64,000 nucleotides of DNA, from NCBI GenBank assembly GCA_020975725.1, contig QXJR01000003.1:744001-808000 (forward strand). Reading direction: 5' to 3'. The stretch's first letter is position 1; each line of letters begins with the position of its first letter. Shown piece after piece: positions 10,640 to 21,452 of the stretch. The notes under the pieces are model-generated. The model did not search any database, was not told the DNA's origin, and worked only from the letters and a program-made list of their open reading frames with translations. The DNA is from Picocystis sp. L7. Lineage: Eukaryota > Chlorophyta > Picocystophyceae > Picocystales > Picocystaceae. The position numbers and the translations under genes were made by a program.

Positions 10640-12895
10640 CTACGAGGTCTTCAGTTTGGAAAACAAAATTGAGGTGCAGGAAAAGCATACCAAGGAAAAT
10701 GTCAGCAGGGCACCGTAGAAGAAGTTGATGTAGCGCACCACTTCGGACCGAGTTGCCACACCAGTGACATGGCCAACCATGGTGGATGCTACGTTTCCTG
10801 CAAAGCGCCCAAGAGTGCCAGCTTCCGTCGCCAGGAAACCCATGTTGAAGGTCCCCGCCGCATATCGTTTCGGTAGCTTTTTCGACATCAAGGACATCGA
10901 AACAGCTTCCATGATCACTGTGGCCGCCAAGACACAGACGCCTCCAACTGTGTACCTTAGAACTGACAAGCTACCTCTGACAGCAAGCATGATTGTGCAG
11001 CCTGCAGATCCGAGAAGATCTGCACCCAGCAACATGCTGCGATCGCTGATGTAATATGAGAGGGACGCCACCGCAAAGTTGACCGGAAGCATGGACAAGT
11101 TCACACTAGACAGGAAAACGCCGCTCTTGTCTGCATCCCACCCAAATAGTCCAGGCCCTACGTTCGCAACTGACGTGATGAAACCCTGCTGGATGAACTT
11201 CAGGACGAACAGTGTCAAAAAACAAACGGTTATGGCTGCAGCTGTCTTGTACCTGGACCTCCTCTTTGCTGCTTTCTTCGTCAGCAGTGGGGTACCAAGA
11301 TCGTTGCTCTCCGCAGATGCCCGTCGACCAATATCTGCTTCGTTCAGCGAGGACCTGGGGACCTGGGAACCGTTGGGCAGGGTCTGCGCGCCATCCCTTT
11401 TGGTGGGTTCCCGGAAGAAGAAGAGCGTGGTGATGGCATACAAAAACCACAGCAGTGCCATAACCCAGCCGCCCAATGTAATCTCGTTCAGGTGTAGGAC
11501 GGCCTTGCCAATGTTTACGGACGTATGTATCCCCGAAAGAGGTGCAGCCAGGATGGGTCCTAGGGCCATTCCAACCGTGCTTGAAGCCACAAAGGCGGCA
11601 CTTGCCCCGGTTCGATGTCGTTTGGGAACGAAATCGGCGATGTATCTGCGACCGATTCCCCGTGCTGCTCCGAACCCGTTGAGCAGACGCCCAAGGAGCA
11701 GCATAGTCAGACTCTGCAGGTCGAACGAGAGGCTGTAGAAGATGTTTCCCGCGACGCAGCACCCGGCAGCAAATAGAAGCGGGTTCTTAAATACCTTGTT
11801 GGTCCAAACCGAGTACAGGATCGTCGCTAGCATGGCCGTGACATCACTCGCACCGATGATCACGCCACCCAGAGAGGCTGGGATCTCCAGCCTGGCGCAC
11901 AGACCATCAATCATGGGAGTCACCAAGTTGTAGTTGACCATGTACAGAGCGGTGCTCAAGAGATTCAGCACAAGCCCAAGCATGTCCTCCACTGCTTCTC
12001 GGTCGGTGGGCGGGAGGGCAAAGAGCCCAGCTTGCGCCTCCAGGTTCAAGGAGGTGACTTGCATCAAGCTGGCTTCTTCCCCGGCTTCTTGAATTTCGTT
12101 CTGAAGTTCGTCCAAGACTTCCTCCGACGCATTCATATCCTGGAAGAGTTTCTCCGCTTGAGCTATGCAATTTCTGGCTCTCAAACGGCTTCCGATTCTG
12201 GATTGGGGGAACTTCAGGACCATTGTGGCCGCATGCTTGCCCTGCTGGACACAGTGCTGTAGCGTTTCGATGGCTTCCGGTACACAGTCCGCAACTTCCA
12301 GCAGGTACGCGTGCTGTTGCATGTGTTGCAGTGCATCTCCATGCTCTTCTGGCAGGTTGGAAAAGTGCTGGATCCGGGTGCTTGCTTCGGTGGGATGATC
12401 GATGTGTATGTGCAGCCTTGCTGCTTGTCCCACCTGCGCGGTGTCTCCATCGACTCCATGTTTGTTCGCCTTCTTGAGTATTTTACGGAACGCCGTGATG
12501 TTGAGTCGCACGTACCGGAGCGTTTGTATGAGATCTTGCGCGAACTCCATCCACTGCTTGTGTCTGGACTCGAGCATGTTCATGTCCGCCAAGGCGTTCG
12601 GTGCGTACGACAGCCTGGTGGAGAGGTCTTCGCAGTGTTCTAGGTCGGCGAGTAGATCGTTGACCCACACCTTGATCTCTCCTTCTTTGTACCGGTAGAA
12701 GGAGAGGATTTTCTGCAGCTCGACGTCGAAGCACTCTCGGAATTGCATCGCTTTCCTCTCCTTTTCCGCTTCGTCCCCTTTGGCGTTGGCTGCTTTGACG
12801 AGCTTGAGTTTTTTCTTCAGCAGCTTGTAGTCCAGGTAGTGCGTTTTCCATGGCGGGTACAGTTCTTTTCCCAGTTGATCCCCGAACTTGACCAT
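10640..12895 (-). CDS. SPX-MFS transporter, PHT5/VPT-type vacuolar phosphate transporter
   Basis: A 751-residue protein. The start at 12895 gives MVKFGDQLGKELYPPWKTHY, the canonical first helix of SPX domains. SPX covers about residues 1-190, with the lysine-rich surface KLLKKKLKLVK and the late helix FRKILKKANKHG, which bind inositol pyrophosphates in this family. A linker follows, then a major-facilitator domain from about residue 340 with LLNLLSTALYMVNYNLVTPM and LLLGRLLNGFGAARGIGRRYI (GRxxxGxGxARxxxRRYI, as in plant PHT5). Known members move phosphate into the vacuole and are gated by the SPX domain. An upstream extension of 129 codons is in frame but low-complexity, and I rejected it. 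The gene is divergent from the CysQ-like gene. Confidence 0.9.
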   Translation of the reverse strand: MVKFGDQLGKELYPPWKTHYLDYKLLKKKLKLVKAANAKGDEAEKERKAMQFRECFDVELQKILSFYRYKEGEIKVWVNDLLADLEHCEDLSTRLSYAPNALADMNMLESRHKQWMEFAQDLIQTLRYVRLNITAFRKILKKANKHGVDGDTAQVGQAARLHIHIDHPTEASTRIQHFSNLPEEHGDALQHMQQHAYLLEVADCVPEAIETLQHCVQQGKHAATMVLKFPQSRIGSRLRARNCIAQAEKLFQDMNASEEVLDELQNEIQEAGEEASLMQVTSLNLEAQAGLFALPPTDREAVEDMLGLVLNLLSTALYMVNYNLVTPMIDGLCARLEIPASLGGVIIGASDVTAMLATILYSVWTNKVFKNPLLFAAGCCVAGNIFYSLSFDLQSLTMLLLGRLLNGFGAARGIGRRYIADFVPKRHRTGASAAFVASSTVGMALGPILAAPLSGIHTSVNIGKAVLHLNEITLGGWVMALLWFLYAITTLFFFREPTKRDGAQTLPNGSQVPRSSLNEADIGRRASAESNDLGTPLLTKKAAKRRSRYKTAAAITVCFLTLFVLKFIQQGFITSVANVGPGLFGWDADKSGVFLSSVNLSMLPVNFAVASLSYYISDRSMLLGADLLGSAGCTIMLAVRGSLSVLRYTVGGVCVLAATVIMEAVSMSLMSKKLPKRYAAGTFNMGFLATEAGTLGRFAGNVASTMVGHVTGVATRSEVVRYINFFYGALLTFSLVCFSCTSILFSKLKTS

Positions 12896-14015
12896 GTTTC
12901 GTCTTCGTGTTCCTCGGGTTGGTGCTTCGCACGGTCGTGTGCAACGTCGCTTCCGTTCCGACTCGTGTCGTCCGTCCAGGGTTGATTGGGTTGCATCTTT
13001 CGGTTCGGATGGGGGGGAAACCCGGGGATGGATGGGGACACGTCCCCCATCGACCCGATGGAAGGACGGAAGGGAGACTCGGGTGGATGGGATGGGAACC
13101 CATGGAAGGACCCACCACGTAGGTCCCCATCCATCCATCCATCCATCCATTCCCTTCCACCTTCGAAAAGGGAATCTTCGTGGGAGCATCCTCGGGGTAG
13201 GGGAGAATCGAGGGTCCAGGTGCACACCCGTCACGTGAGTGGAGGGGAGTGGACGGACGCGTCCTCCATCCCCCGTCTCCACAACCGGAACGGATCACCA
13301 AGCATCGTGGAAACGGGAAGCGATCCGTTTGCACCCCACGTCCATGCCCTCACCCCCACGATCCATCCCCCCGCGAAAACCCGAACGAGAAACGCCATCG
13401 AAGGGGAGACGAACCCACCCGACGGACGAGAACAGGCCATGGGAATGGTGGAGCTCCGCGGTCTCGCTCGGGAGCGTCCGGTCTTCCAGTCCGTCGCGAG
13501 GAGAGGAAGGTCGGAACGTCGCTCGTACGATGCAGGACGCATCCACACCGCCACGACCGGTCCCTCCGGACGCACGACGCGTCCGTCCTTCCCTCCGTGG
13601 CACCTCACTTCTTTCCCTCCAGTCCCTCGCGGCCACGTGCATCGTGGTCGCAGACCGTTCGCTTCCCGTTCCACTTCCACTCCCGTGGATCCGCGTTCCA
13701 CGGATCCCAGGTGTTCAGGCACGGTTCTAGCATCGGCACCGTTTCGCGTCTCCTTGCGAACACCAGGGTGCTCTCGAACCCGTGGGATCCCGGTTTCCAC
13801 CAACCGACCGGGGTCAAATCACCACCGTCCAAAAAGGAAACCCAGGGTGCAATTGGGGGTGGGGGATTCCGTCTCCGATCGAGGTTCGCCTTCTAATGCA
13901 CCCCAAGAGACGATCCATAAGGACAACGACCTCGAGTGCGACGGTGGGACGGGATCGCGACGAGGGGACGCAAACACACGACGGTCACCTCGCCACTCGA
14001 GGATCTCCGAAGAAG
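12896..14015. promoter_or_regulatory. Shared upstream region of the SPX-MFS and CysQ-like genes
   Basis: A 1.1-kb head-to-head spacer with no supported gene, although several unrelated frames are open because the DNA is GC-rich. It contains an ATCC tandem run (about 13127-13151) and repeated GGATCC/GGATGG words. The promoter role is inferred from gene orientation only. Confidence 0.4.
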
Positions 14016-14870
14016 ATGGCGATCAAAATGGTGCTGGAACAGGAAATACAGGTCGACGACGTGGTGCAAATCGCAGAACAAGCGGGGAAGAAGATCCTAG
14101 AGATCTACGAAGGAGAAAAGGAGAGCTGGAACGTCGAACACAAGGACGACAACTCCCCACTCACAAGAGCCGACAAAGAGGCGAATCGAATCATCTGCGA
14201 TGCCTTGTTGAAATTGGGACCGCACATCCCCATCATCTCGGAAGAGAACAGACTCATGGGATACGAAACCAGAAAGAACTTTCAGTGTTGCTGGTGCGTG
14301 GATCCGTTGGACGGCACCAAAGAATTCATCAAAAGAAATGGCCAGTTCACGGTCAATATCGCGCTGGTTCGTGGGAACAAGGTAGTGCTGGGCGTCGTGC
14401 ACACACCATGCCAGGGGAGGACGCATTGGGCCACCTTGAACCAGGGTGCCTTTTTGAAGGAGAAGGATGGATCCGTTGTTACCATCAGATGTGCGTCGTT
14501 CTCCATGTCAGACCCAGGCCTGGTGCTAGTAGGTTCCAACAGCCACAGGAGCGCCGAGACAGAAGAATATGTATCGCAATTTGTTGAGCCTCAATTTACG
14601 GCGCTCGGTAGCTCGTTGAAGCTCATGCTTGTGGCCGAGGGAAAAGCACACATCTACCCTCGGATGGCCCCTACTTGCGAGTGGGACACCGCTGCATCAC
14701 AGATCATTGTGGAAGAAGCGGGTGGCCGGGTGATCCAGGCAGGGTTGTGTGATGGGAAAGGGAAGGCACTCGAATCTTGGCGGGACGCTCTGTCCAGGGA
14801 TGTACCCCTGCTGTACAACAAGGAAGATCTTCTGAATCCTTTTTTCGTTGTTTATGGCGATCAGAAGTGA
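14016..14870 (+). CDS. 3'(2'),5'-bisphosphate nucleotidase, CysQ/inositol monophosphatase family
   Basis: A 284-residue protein starting MAIKMVLEQEIQVDD. The family's Mg2+ site is complete: DNSPLTRADKEANR (the D-x-S-P-x-T-x-A-D motif), the EEN at about residue 77, VDPLDGTKEF at about 96 (the DPxDGT metal-binding loop), and CEWDTAASQIIVEEAGG at about 225 (the WDxAA motif). CysQ enzymes hydrolyse the 3'-phosphate of phosphoadenosine phosphate (PAP), a by-product of sulfation, to AMP. NGQFTVNIALV following the DGT loop is typical of CysQ rather than of inositol monophosphatase. No targeting peptide is obvious. It shares its upstream region with the SPX-MFS gene. Confidence 0.9.
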   Translation: MAIKMVLEQEIQVDDVVQIAEQAGKKILEIYEGEKESWNVEHKDDNSPLTRADKEANRIICDALLKLGPHIPIISEENRLMGYETRKNFQCCWCVDPLDGTKEFIKRNGQFTVNIALVRGNKVVLGVVHTPCQGRTHWATLNQGAFLKEKDGSVVTIRCASFSMSDPGLVLVGSNSHRSAETEEYVSQFVEPQFTALGSSLKLMLVAEGKAHIYPRMAPTCEWDTAASQIIVEEAGGRVIQAGLCDGKGKALESWRDALSRDVPLLYNKEDLLNPFFVVYGDQK

Positions 14871-15149
14871 ATTCCGCGCCTCTGCTTGTCCTGGGTTAAG
14901 CCTGGACCAGCAATTTGCACCGCTGCTTCTAGCTGGACGCCGATCTGTCTTGCCAACGATGGTCCTTCTTCGCGTCGCTGGCTTCAATTGTAACGAAGGC
15001 ACAGTGCCTTGGGATTCTCTACCCAACCTCAAGTACGTCCCTTTTACTCCTCGCTTTCTCCTGATGCGGTTCTGCCTCGATGTCTGAGTGAGCCTCCCCC
15101 ACAACCCAAGAGCCCGACTCGACTCAGGACGGAAACCATCGTCGACACG

Positions 15150-16520
15150 ATGGAGGTGGCGGTGGTGGGCGCAGGTGCAGCTGGGCTGGCCATGACGCGC
15201 GCGTTGAGGGTGGCTGGACACAAGGCAACCCTTCTGGAGAAGAACACCAAGGTCGGTGGCACATGGGCCTATGGAACGGGACGCAGCGCCATGTACCAAT
15301 CCCTTCGGACCAACTTGCCTCGCGAAGTGATGGGGTTCTGGGAGCTGCCCTTCGACACAAACCTAGCACAAGAAATCAATCGAGACACCAGGAGGTACTG
15401 TGGACACGAAACCGTGCAGGCTTACCTGGAAAGGTACGCCAGAACCTTCGATTTGGAGAGAAATCTCCAACTGAACACCAAGGTCGAAAGGTGCAGGCCC
15501 ATTCTTGATCGCTGGAACTGCTCTTGGGACCAACCGGCCACACAAGGCCCCCAGTGGGAAGTGAAGACTGTACACGAGGTGACACGAGAAGAAAGGACCA
15601 AAACATACGACGCACTTGTCATCTGCAACGGGCATTACTCCGAGCCCAACGTACCCAAAGTCGATGGTACAGGTGAGTTCCCCGGGGAGCAAATCCACAG
15701 CCACAGCTATCGCGAGAACACGGCCTACGCAGGAAAACGAGTTGTGGTGGTTGGGGCGATGGCCTCGGGAGAAGATATTGCAAGGGAAGTGGCGCAGGTT
15801 GCGAACGAAGTGCATCTAGCTGCACGGCGGTTTCAGAATTTCGTTTGGGCAAAAGAAAGCGGACCCTTCGGGGATCGTGAAAATATACACAAGCACCCTA
15901 TCCTCAAACGCCTTTGCAACGACAAAAGCGTGGTGTTTGACGATGGATCTGTCCTGCATGGAGTGGACAGCATCATATGGAGTACGGGGTACGATGTCAC
16001 CTTCCCTTTCCTGGACGGCTGTGAAGACCTCGGACCGAACATTGTACCGCGCGTGGTGGATAATCGTGTGGAACATCTCTTTGAACACGTTTTCCCACCG
16101 GGTTCCGCTCCTAGTCTGTCATTTCTTGGCTTGCTTTGGAAGTGTGTCCCGTTTCCCATGTTCGAGCTCCAGGCTGCTTGGGTAACCAGCGTCCTCTCGG
16201 GCCAAACACAGTTGCCTACGCGGAACGAAATGCTTGCTGCAGTCAAAGAGTTTTACGCACATCTTGACCAAGAAGGGTATCCTAAAAGGCACACGCACAT
16301 GATTGGCGATGACCAGTGGAAGTATAACGACATGCTGGCGAAGTACAGCGGCTGCATGCACCCACTCCCAAAGTGGCGAGAGAATCTTTACCGCTCGCAA
16401 TCGAACTTTCGTAAAACGCATCCGGATGACTACAGAGAGACATACGTTGATCAGGATGTACTGGCAGAAGTGGAGGCGTGGTTTGCGAGCGGCAGGTCAA
16501 TTTTTGCCACTCGCTCATGA
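15150..16520 (+). CDS. Flavin-containing monooxygenase, FMO GS-OX-like
   Basis: A 456-residue protein. The chosen start gives MEVAVVGAGAAGLA, the FAD-binding GxGxxG motif directly at the N terminus. The FMO signature is present as FPGEQIHSHSYR (FxGxxxHxxxY/F). The NADPH-binding motif follows as VVVVGAMASGEDIAREVA. Further conserved parts are ALVICNGHYSEPNVPKVDG and SIIWSTGYDVTFPFLD. The YxxPxxP/IxSTGY pattern and length fit the plant S-oxygenating FMO group, which oxidises soft nucleophiles (thioethers, amines) with NADPH and O2. It lies 280 bp downstream of the CysQ-like gene on the same strand, and both touch sulfur metabolism, but co-regulation is inference. The substrate is unknown. Confidence 0.88.
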   Translation: MEVAVVGAGAAGLAMTRALRVAGHKATLLEKNTKVGGTWAYGTGRSAMYQSLRTNLPREVMGFWELPFDTNLAQEINRDTRRYCGHETVQAYLERYARTFDLERNLQLNTKVERCRPILDRWNCSWDQPATQGPQWEVKTVHEVTREERTKTYDALVICNGHYSEPNVPKVDGTGEFPGEQIHSHSYRENTAYAGKRVVVVGAMASGEDIAREVAQVANEVHLAARRFQNFVWAKESGPFGDRENIHKHPILKRLCNDKSVVFDDGSVLHGVDSIIWSTGYDVTFPFLDGCEDLGPNIVPRVVDNRVEHLFEHVFPPGSAPSLSFLGLLWKCVPFPMFELQAAWVTSVLSGQTQLPTRNEMLAAVKEFYAHLDQEGYPKRHTHMIGDDQWKYNDMLAKYSGCMHPLPKWRENLYRSQSNFRKTHPDDYRETYVDQDVLAEVEAWFASGRSIFATRS

Positions 16521-19500
16521 TATTGGCCCTGCGCATGGATTTTGAGGAGCTTCGTCTATTGCGAGCATCATGCTTTTCTTCTGGGTCGCTCACTTCTTCA
16601 TCTAATGATTGTGTCCATGGCATATGCCATTCTTGAGGGATCTATGTATTGTCGTCTTCTGCATGAAAAGGGTTGGTTTTGAAACAGAGACTTGCTGCAT
16701 TTCGATACGTGAGGTACAGACCAAAGCACATAGGGGGCTATTTCTGCTGCTTTGCCAGCGAGTGTTCAACTGGTTGCTTACCAAGAAGCACTTTGGAGTT
16801 GTGTGAAGTGCTGCGGCACACTCAGTCTATCATCCTTGAACAAGCATCGGTCACTTCACTTCTTTCCTTGGAATGGGACGATGTGGGCAGTTCACAGATT
16901 GGGTTTGCTAGTATTGGTATGTGTGAGCCATAATGCTCAGCACGTTGTACTCCGGGGCTCCTTGAACAGACCGCTTTTTTCAGAGCTTGTCAGGGGCTTC
17001 TGTCAACATGGGATACTTCCTGTCATTCTTGTCGGCACCACTGGTCAGTGACCACTCCAATCGTGGAAGATTAAAAATTTTATGCCGCCATTTGCTGTAG
17101 GTGACATCTAATATATACCACTTGCTACTTCTATACCTTTGACAAGAAGCTGTTTCTTTGGCTTGAATGGCAGTCACATTTGGCAAGGCTCCAGTCCGTC
17201 TTCTTGCCCAACCGTGTTAAGGTCTCCAGGATCCAGTGTGGTGGGTATCTATACCAAGAATGCATCAAGGCCGGATGATTGCACCCTTTGTTCTTTGCCA
17301 GCTTTGCAAGTTTCTTACCAAGGTAGGTGAACGCGTAGCGCTTTGGTTGCCTACATTTGTGGTCTTCCATAGACTTTGGGTAACCCCATGGCAATGCGAA
17401 ACCTAAGGAAATGGTTTGATTCCCTATGTAACATATAACAAAAGCTCTAGAGGAAGATTGGCTCTCAGCGCTTTAGTGCCTACATGCGTTCATCAACCAA
17501 ACACGTACTTTTTACTTAAAACACTTTTGACTTGTGCTAATCCTCCGGACTGGCTACGACATTATCATGCTGAGTGTTGCAACTACACTTCATTCCTCCC
17601 AACATACTTGGATAGTTTCTTGGGTGCAAAGTTCTAACGTGCGTCATTGTCAAGAATTTCAAGCGGTACGCAAAGCGTGTTGATTGTGAAGAATGAGTAA
17701 AGGACCATCACGGCCACGGGTGAAATTGTTGTAGGTACCCTCCACTGCATCCGGTTTACGCAGTCCATGCCGCTCTATCTCAAGCCGCATGCAAATTTCG
17801 AAGCAAGCATGTCATTGTTTGTTCTTCATCCACGCTTCAAAGCAACCGTTGAATTAGACGACCTTGTTTCTTTCCAAGGGAATGAGGCATCTTGCCTCTA
17901 TGCAAGGCCGCGCTCCACAAAGGCGGGCCTCTAGTTGCGTACAGAGCTTTCTGATTCGAAGGACATGTTGCGATTCACTCTTCACAAGCCATCCTCCAAA
18001 AGCGCAACATGCCTTTGAGAGGCTCACCTCGTCCAACGGTCTTGATCGAGACAAGTTCAAGTGTACATTTTGCGTATCCAAATGACAATCACTCGCTATG
18101 TAAAACGATACTTGCACAAAGCAATGTACATTTGCTTCTACCCACTCCGAATGGCATTAACATCGGCATTGCTCGTTATGACCGATACCCATGTCATTCG
18201 CTCTCGTTGCATCTAGGCGCCGCCTTTGGAAGCTCGGCTTGTCTCTTGTAAGAGCGTTGGATGGGGATCATGGAAGGGAAGAACGACTTTTCATTGGCTA
18301 TGGCATGAACGTCCGCTATAGACAGCTCCGCTTGTGAGTTCTTCCTTGGAGGAATCCGAACAATACCGTCCATGGAAAGGCAAGGTGGGAAAGGAGGCAA
18401 TGACCTAGGCACAAAGCACATGGATTGTGCCATTCGTTTCATACGAAGGATCATTCCCCTTCGCCAAGACCAGATCTCCGCCTCATGCGCAATTTGGTCA
18501 TGCGAAAGAGGCAACATCCGTTGGATGACTTTGTTCGCGGGATCCAAGGCACCCCTTGAAGCGAAGAGTGGATGCGTTGTCATTGCTCTTCCTTCCCGTG
18601 GACTTGGAGGAGACATTGTATGATGGGGCGAAGATCTCCCGGCCAACTCACAGATTCACAATGGCACCGGGTTGCCTTCCAAGTGTCCAGTGCCATCTCA
18701 TCTCTTAGCCCTCGCCCTCGACGGTTGCACAGGCTTCAGGTGTGCTTTCTCGCCACCTGTCTCACCTGCTTGGACGCTTTTCACGGCGAAGGAGGATCGA
18801 TGGAAGGAGGGGATGGTCGTGCGTCAGTCGATGACCACGCGCCGGTGTTGCGGTGATCCCAAGATCAAGGGAGGTGCGTACCTGCAACCTCCGTCAGGAC
18901 GAGCACCTCCACGCGTGATCGCGACTCCTGCCGATCGGATGCGTTCGTACGCGGTGCTTTCGCGATGCGATCGTCCAGGTGCTTCCGCACCTGTCCGTTC
19001 CCAGGCCGGATCTTCAAGCGGTCGTTGTGGGACCGTGCGAACCGTGGTGTGCGCGTTCTTTGCACTTGGACCACGCGGTTTGCCAGGCCGGTAACGAAAT
19101 CGCGAGGATGGATGCCATGGGATCGATCCTCGACTTTTGATGTCAAACCATTGGGCTCCTGAGTCCTGGATGAGCCTGCACAGGTCAAGGAATGCGTCCC
19201 ATGCGGACTTCAATCTGGGTTCCCACCGGTCTTCTAGTTGCAGACGCTCGTGATCCCTCTGCCCAAGTTCCCTGCACCGAACTGCTCTTGGATTCGAAAG
19301 ACTGCAGCGATAGCCTGAATGCACAATGAGAATTGAAGGAGAGCAGGTCGCTTGATGGAGAAGAATGGACTCTTGGTCACTACGACCGCTAGCCCGAACG
19401 TTGTTTCGCGAAGTGCGGTGGGTTTCCTGGTCATCGCATGGATCATCAAGGTTTGAATCTTGCTACCGGATATCCAGCCGAGCATCGAAGTTTTTGCGCT

Positions 19501-19799
19501 GACCCAGGATCCTTTCGTTGGGGACAGAAAGCGCTTTGCACTTGTGGCATTTCAGGTAAATCGTCTTCGGTGCACACGAGCCTCGTGTTGGGTACACCAC
19601 GGGGCATGCGTGGAGTCTGAATGGAACTGTTGTGAAGCTGCAGCTTCACAGCCTGTCCCTTTCTGTCCTCCGAACGAGTCGCTGTTCAATGAACGGTGTC
19701 ACGGTTGCTCCGTACCGCCGGTCTGATGAGGCTGAAAGTGAAGGGACGGGTATATGGCTGGCATGGAAGGCAGACGTTGCATTACAGCGAGAGCCAATG
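16521..19799. other. 3.3-kb gene-less stretch
   Basis: No gene is supported. The DNA is AT-richer than the genes. It carries many short frames on both strands, several on the minus strand with protein-like patches (for example GIHPRDFVTGLANRVVQVQR within 18865-19188). These could be an exon of an unrecognised gene or old repeat debris. No tRNA, known transposase or terminal repeats were found by eye. Confidence 0.4.
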
Positions 19800-21452
19800 C
19801 TAGTAGGTGACCCCAATATCGTTGACCTTGAGCAGCACCTTCGTGTTGCGGCTGTCCTCCAAGGCGTGATCGAGTGCCTCGTCGAACTCGGTGGCCAGTT
19901 CATACTCGGTGTAATTCACGCGCAGCTTGTCCGCATTGATGAGCTTGGAGAGCGACTCCAACATGGGCAGGATCTTACTCTTGTTGTCCTTCATCCAGTT
20001 TCGCAGGGAAAACCCACGGACTTGCAGCTCCTTGAAGACCCAATGGGTCCAGGGAAAGTTGGGTGATTTTCCCGACATGCATCCGTACACGACCAGCAAT
20101 CCTCCATCCTGGAGGGTATCGGCAAGCCGTAGCGAACTTGCTCCGCCCACGCAGTCGAGGGCCAGCTTGGGCTTGGCAAAGTACTTCCTCTTGTCCAGCT
20201 CCAGCTTGACGGATCCCGTATCTAGGATGACCTCGCTGGCACCCAAGGTCTTCAGCCAGGTGGCACACTTTTCGGTGTCCGGTCCTTCCCTGACCACTGC
20301 CACCGTGCGCAGACGCAGGAGGTGACAGAGCTGTAGGACGATCTGTCCGATGGTGCTGTTTGCAGCATTGAGGATGACGGTGTCCCCTGGCCTGAGGTTC
20401 CCGTAGTCCTCCAGCAGGCGGTAGGCGACGCAGAACTCCCTGATCATCGCGGCATGCTCGATGGGCACGAGGTCCACGGGTATCTTGAGCAGATCCTTTT
20501 CCCTGAGGACGGCAAGGCTGCGCCAAGTTCCAGCCCCTTGCTTGAATGGAACCACCCAATCGTTCTCGCTGAGTCCTTTGATGCCGGGCCCTACCTTGAC
20601 CACGACGGCCAAGCCATCGTTCCCGGGCACGAAGGGCGGTTTGGCACCGGTTCCGTCTCCGGTGGCACCCGTGACCACTGCATAAAGGTCCCCCGGATTG
20701 ATGGGTATGGCGCGGAAGTTGAGCAGCACCTCGCCCCACTCGAGTTCGGGCGGTATGGGCCTGGAGTTCATTTCCAGCACTTCTTTGGGATGTCCCACGT
20801 CGTTGCAGTGCACTTCGTAGGCCTTGATGGGAGGTAGAGGCACGGCCTCGTAGCTGCTTTTGACGACTCCGTACTGTTCGGCCACGTCTTCTGCGGTGTA
20901 GGTTCGGGTGGCCGCTTCCCCTCGGGCGTTGAGCCACGCTTCGAATCCGGCGGAATGGCTTTGGTTGGCTTGGTCTTGCACGACGGTGATTTGTTCTGCC
21001 ATGCTGTATTTTTCTTGCTCTTGCTCTCTCATCTTGTCTCGGAACGCTCCCCCTCCGAAGCTCTCCATGAACTCTTCGTCGACGGTCTTCTCTGCCTTTC
21101 CCGTGGCATCGTATTGCTTCCTTTTTTCACGGTGGGAGAGGACGTCGTACGCCCTTTGTATGGCTGCGAACGCTTGTGGATCTCCTCCTTTGTCGGGATG
21201 TTCTCGCGTGACTAGGTTTCGGTAGGCCCTTCTGATCTGTCATCGCATCGATCATCGTCAGCGACGTCCATGGGTCCTCGTTTTCCCTCCCTTTGTGGGT
21301 TGCGTCGTTTCGTTTCTCTCCCTGATCGACGGGAAGGGTGCGAAGGTGCGCCTTCCATCCCTCCATCGTCACGTCTGCCTTTTACGCACCTCTGTGTCTT
21401 TGGCCTGGGGTTGGACACCCAGCACGTGATAGAGGTCTTCTTCCATGGCCAT
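19800..21452 (-). CDS. DnaJ-domain / mitochondrial-type trans-2-enoyl-CoA reductase (MECR) fusion, one intron
   Basis: Exon 1 is 21452-21390 and encodes MAMEEDLYHVLGVQPQAKDTE. The intron is 21389-21237 (153 bp, GTGCGT...ACAG). Exon 2 is 21236-19800, and the product is 499 residues. Spliced, residues 5-70 form a complete J domain: DLYHVLGV, then RRAYRNLVTREHPDKGGDP with the HPD tripeptide, then AYDVLSHREKRKQYD. After a linker, residues 140-499 are a medium-chain dehydrogenase/reductase of the MECR/Etr1 type: INPGDLYAVVTG, PFVPGNDGLAVVVKVG, WVVPFKQGAGTWRS, and the NADPH-binding NAANSTIGQIVLQLCH. MECR catalyses the last reduction of mitochondrial fatty-acid synthesis. No mitochondrial presequence precedes the J domain. 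The fusion is odd; see findings. Confidence 0.88.
21237..21389 (-). other. Intron of the J-domain/enoyl reductase gene
   Basis: A phase-0 GT-AG intron of 153 bp. On the minus strand the donor reads GAG|GTGCGT and the acceptor GATGACAG|ATCAGA. Removing it joins the two halves of a canonical J domain (helix I to helix II), which is strong evidence that it is real. Confidence 0.88.

Noticed and set aside
12896-13282. 129-codon N-terminal extension of the SPX-MFS protein
   Set aside because: The SPX domain begins exactly at MVKFGDQL, and the extension is low-complexity.
12986-14587. 533-codon plus-strand frame overlapping the SPX upstream region and the CysQ gene
   Set aside because: Low-complexity Arg/Pro/Gly composition and out of frame with the conserved CysQ protein; a shadow of GC-rich DNA.
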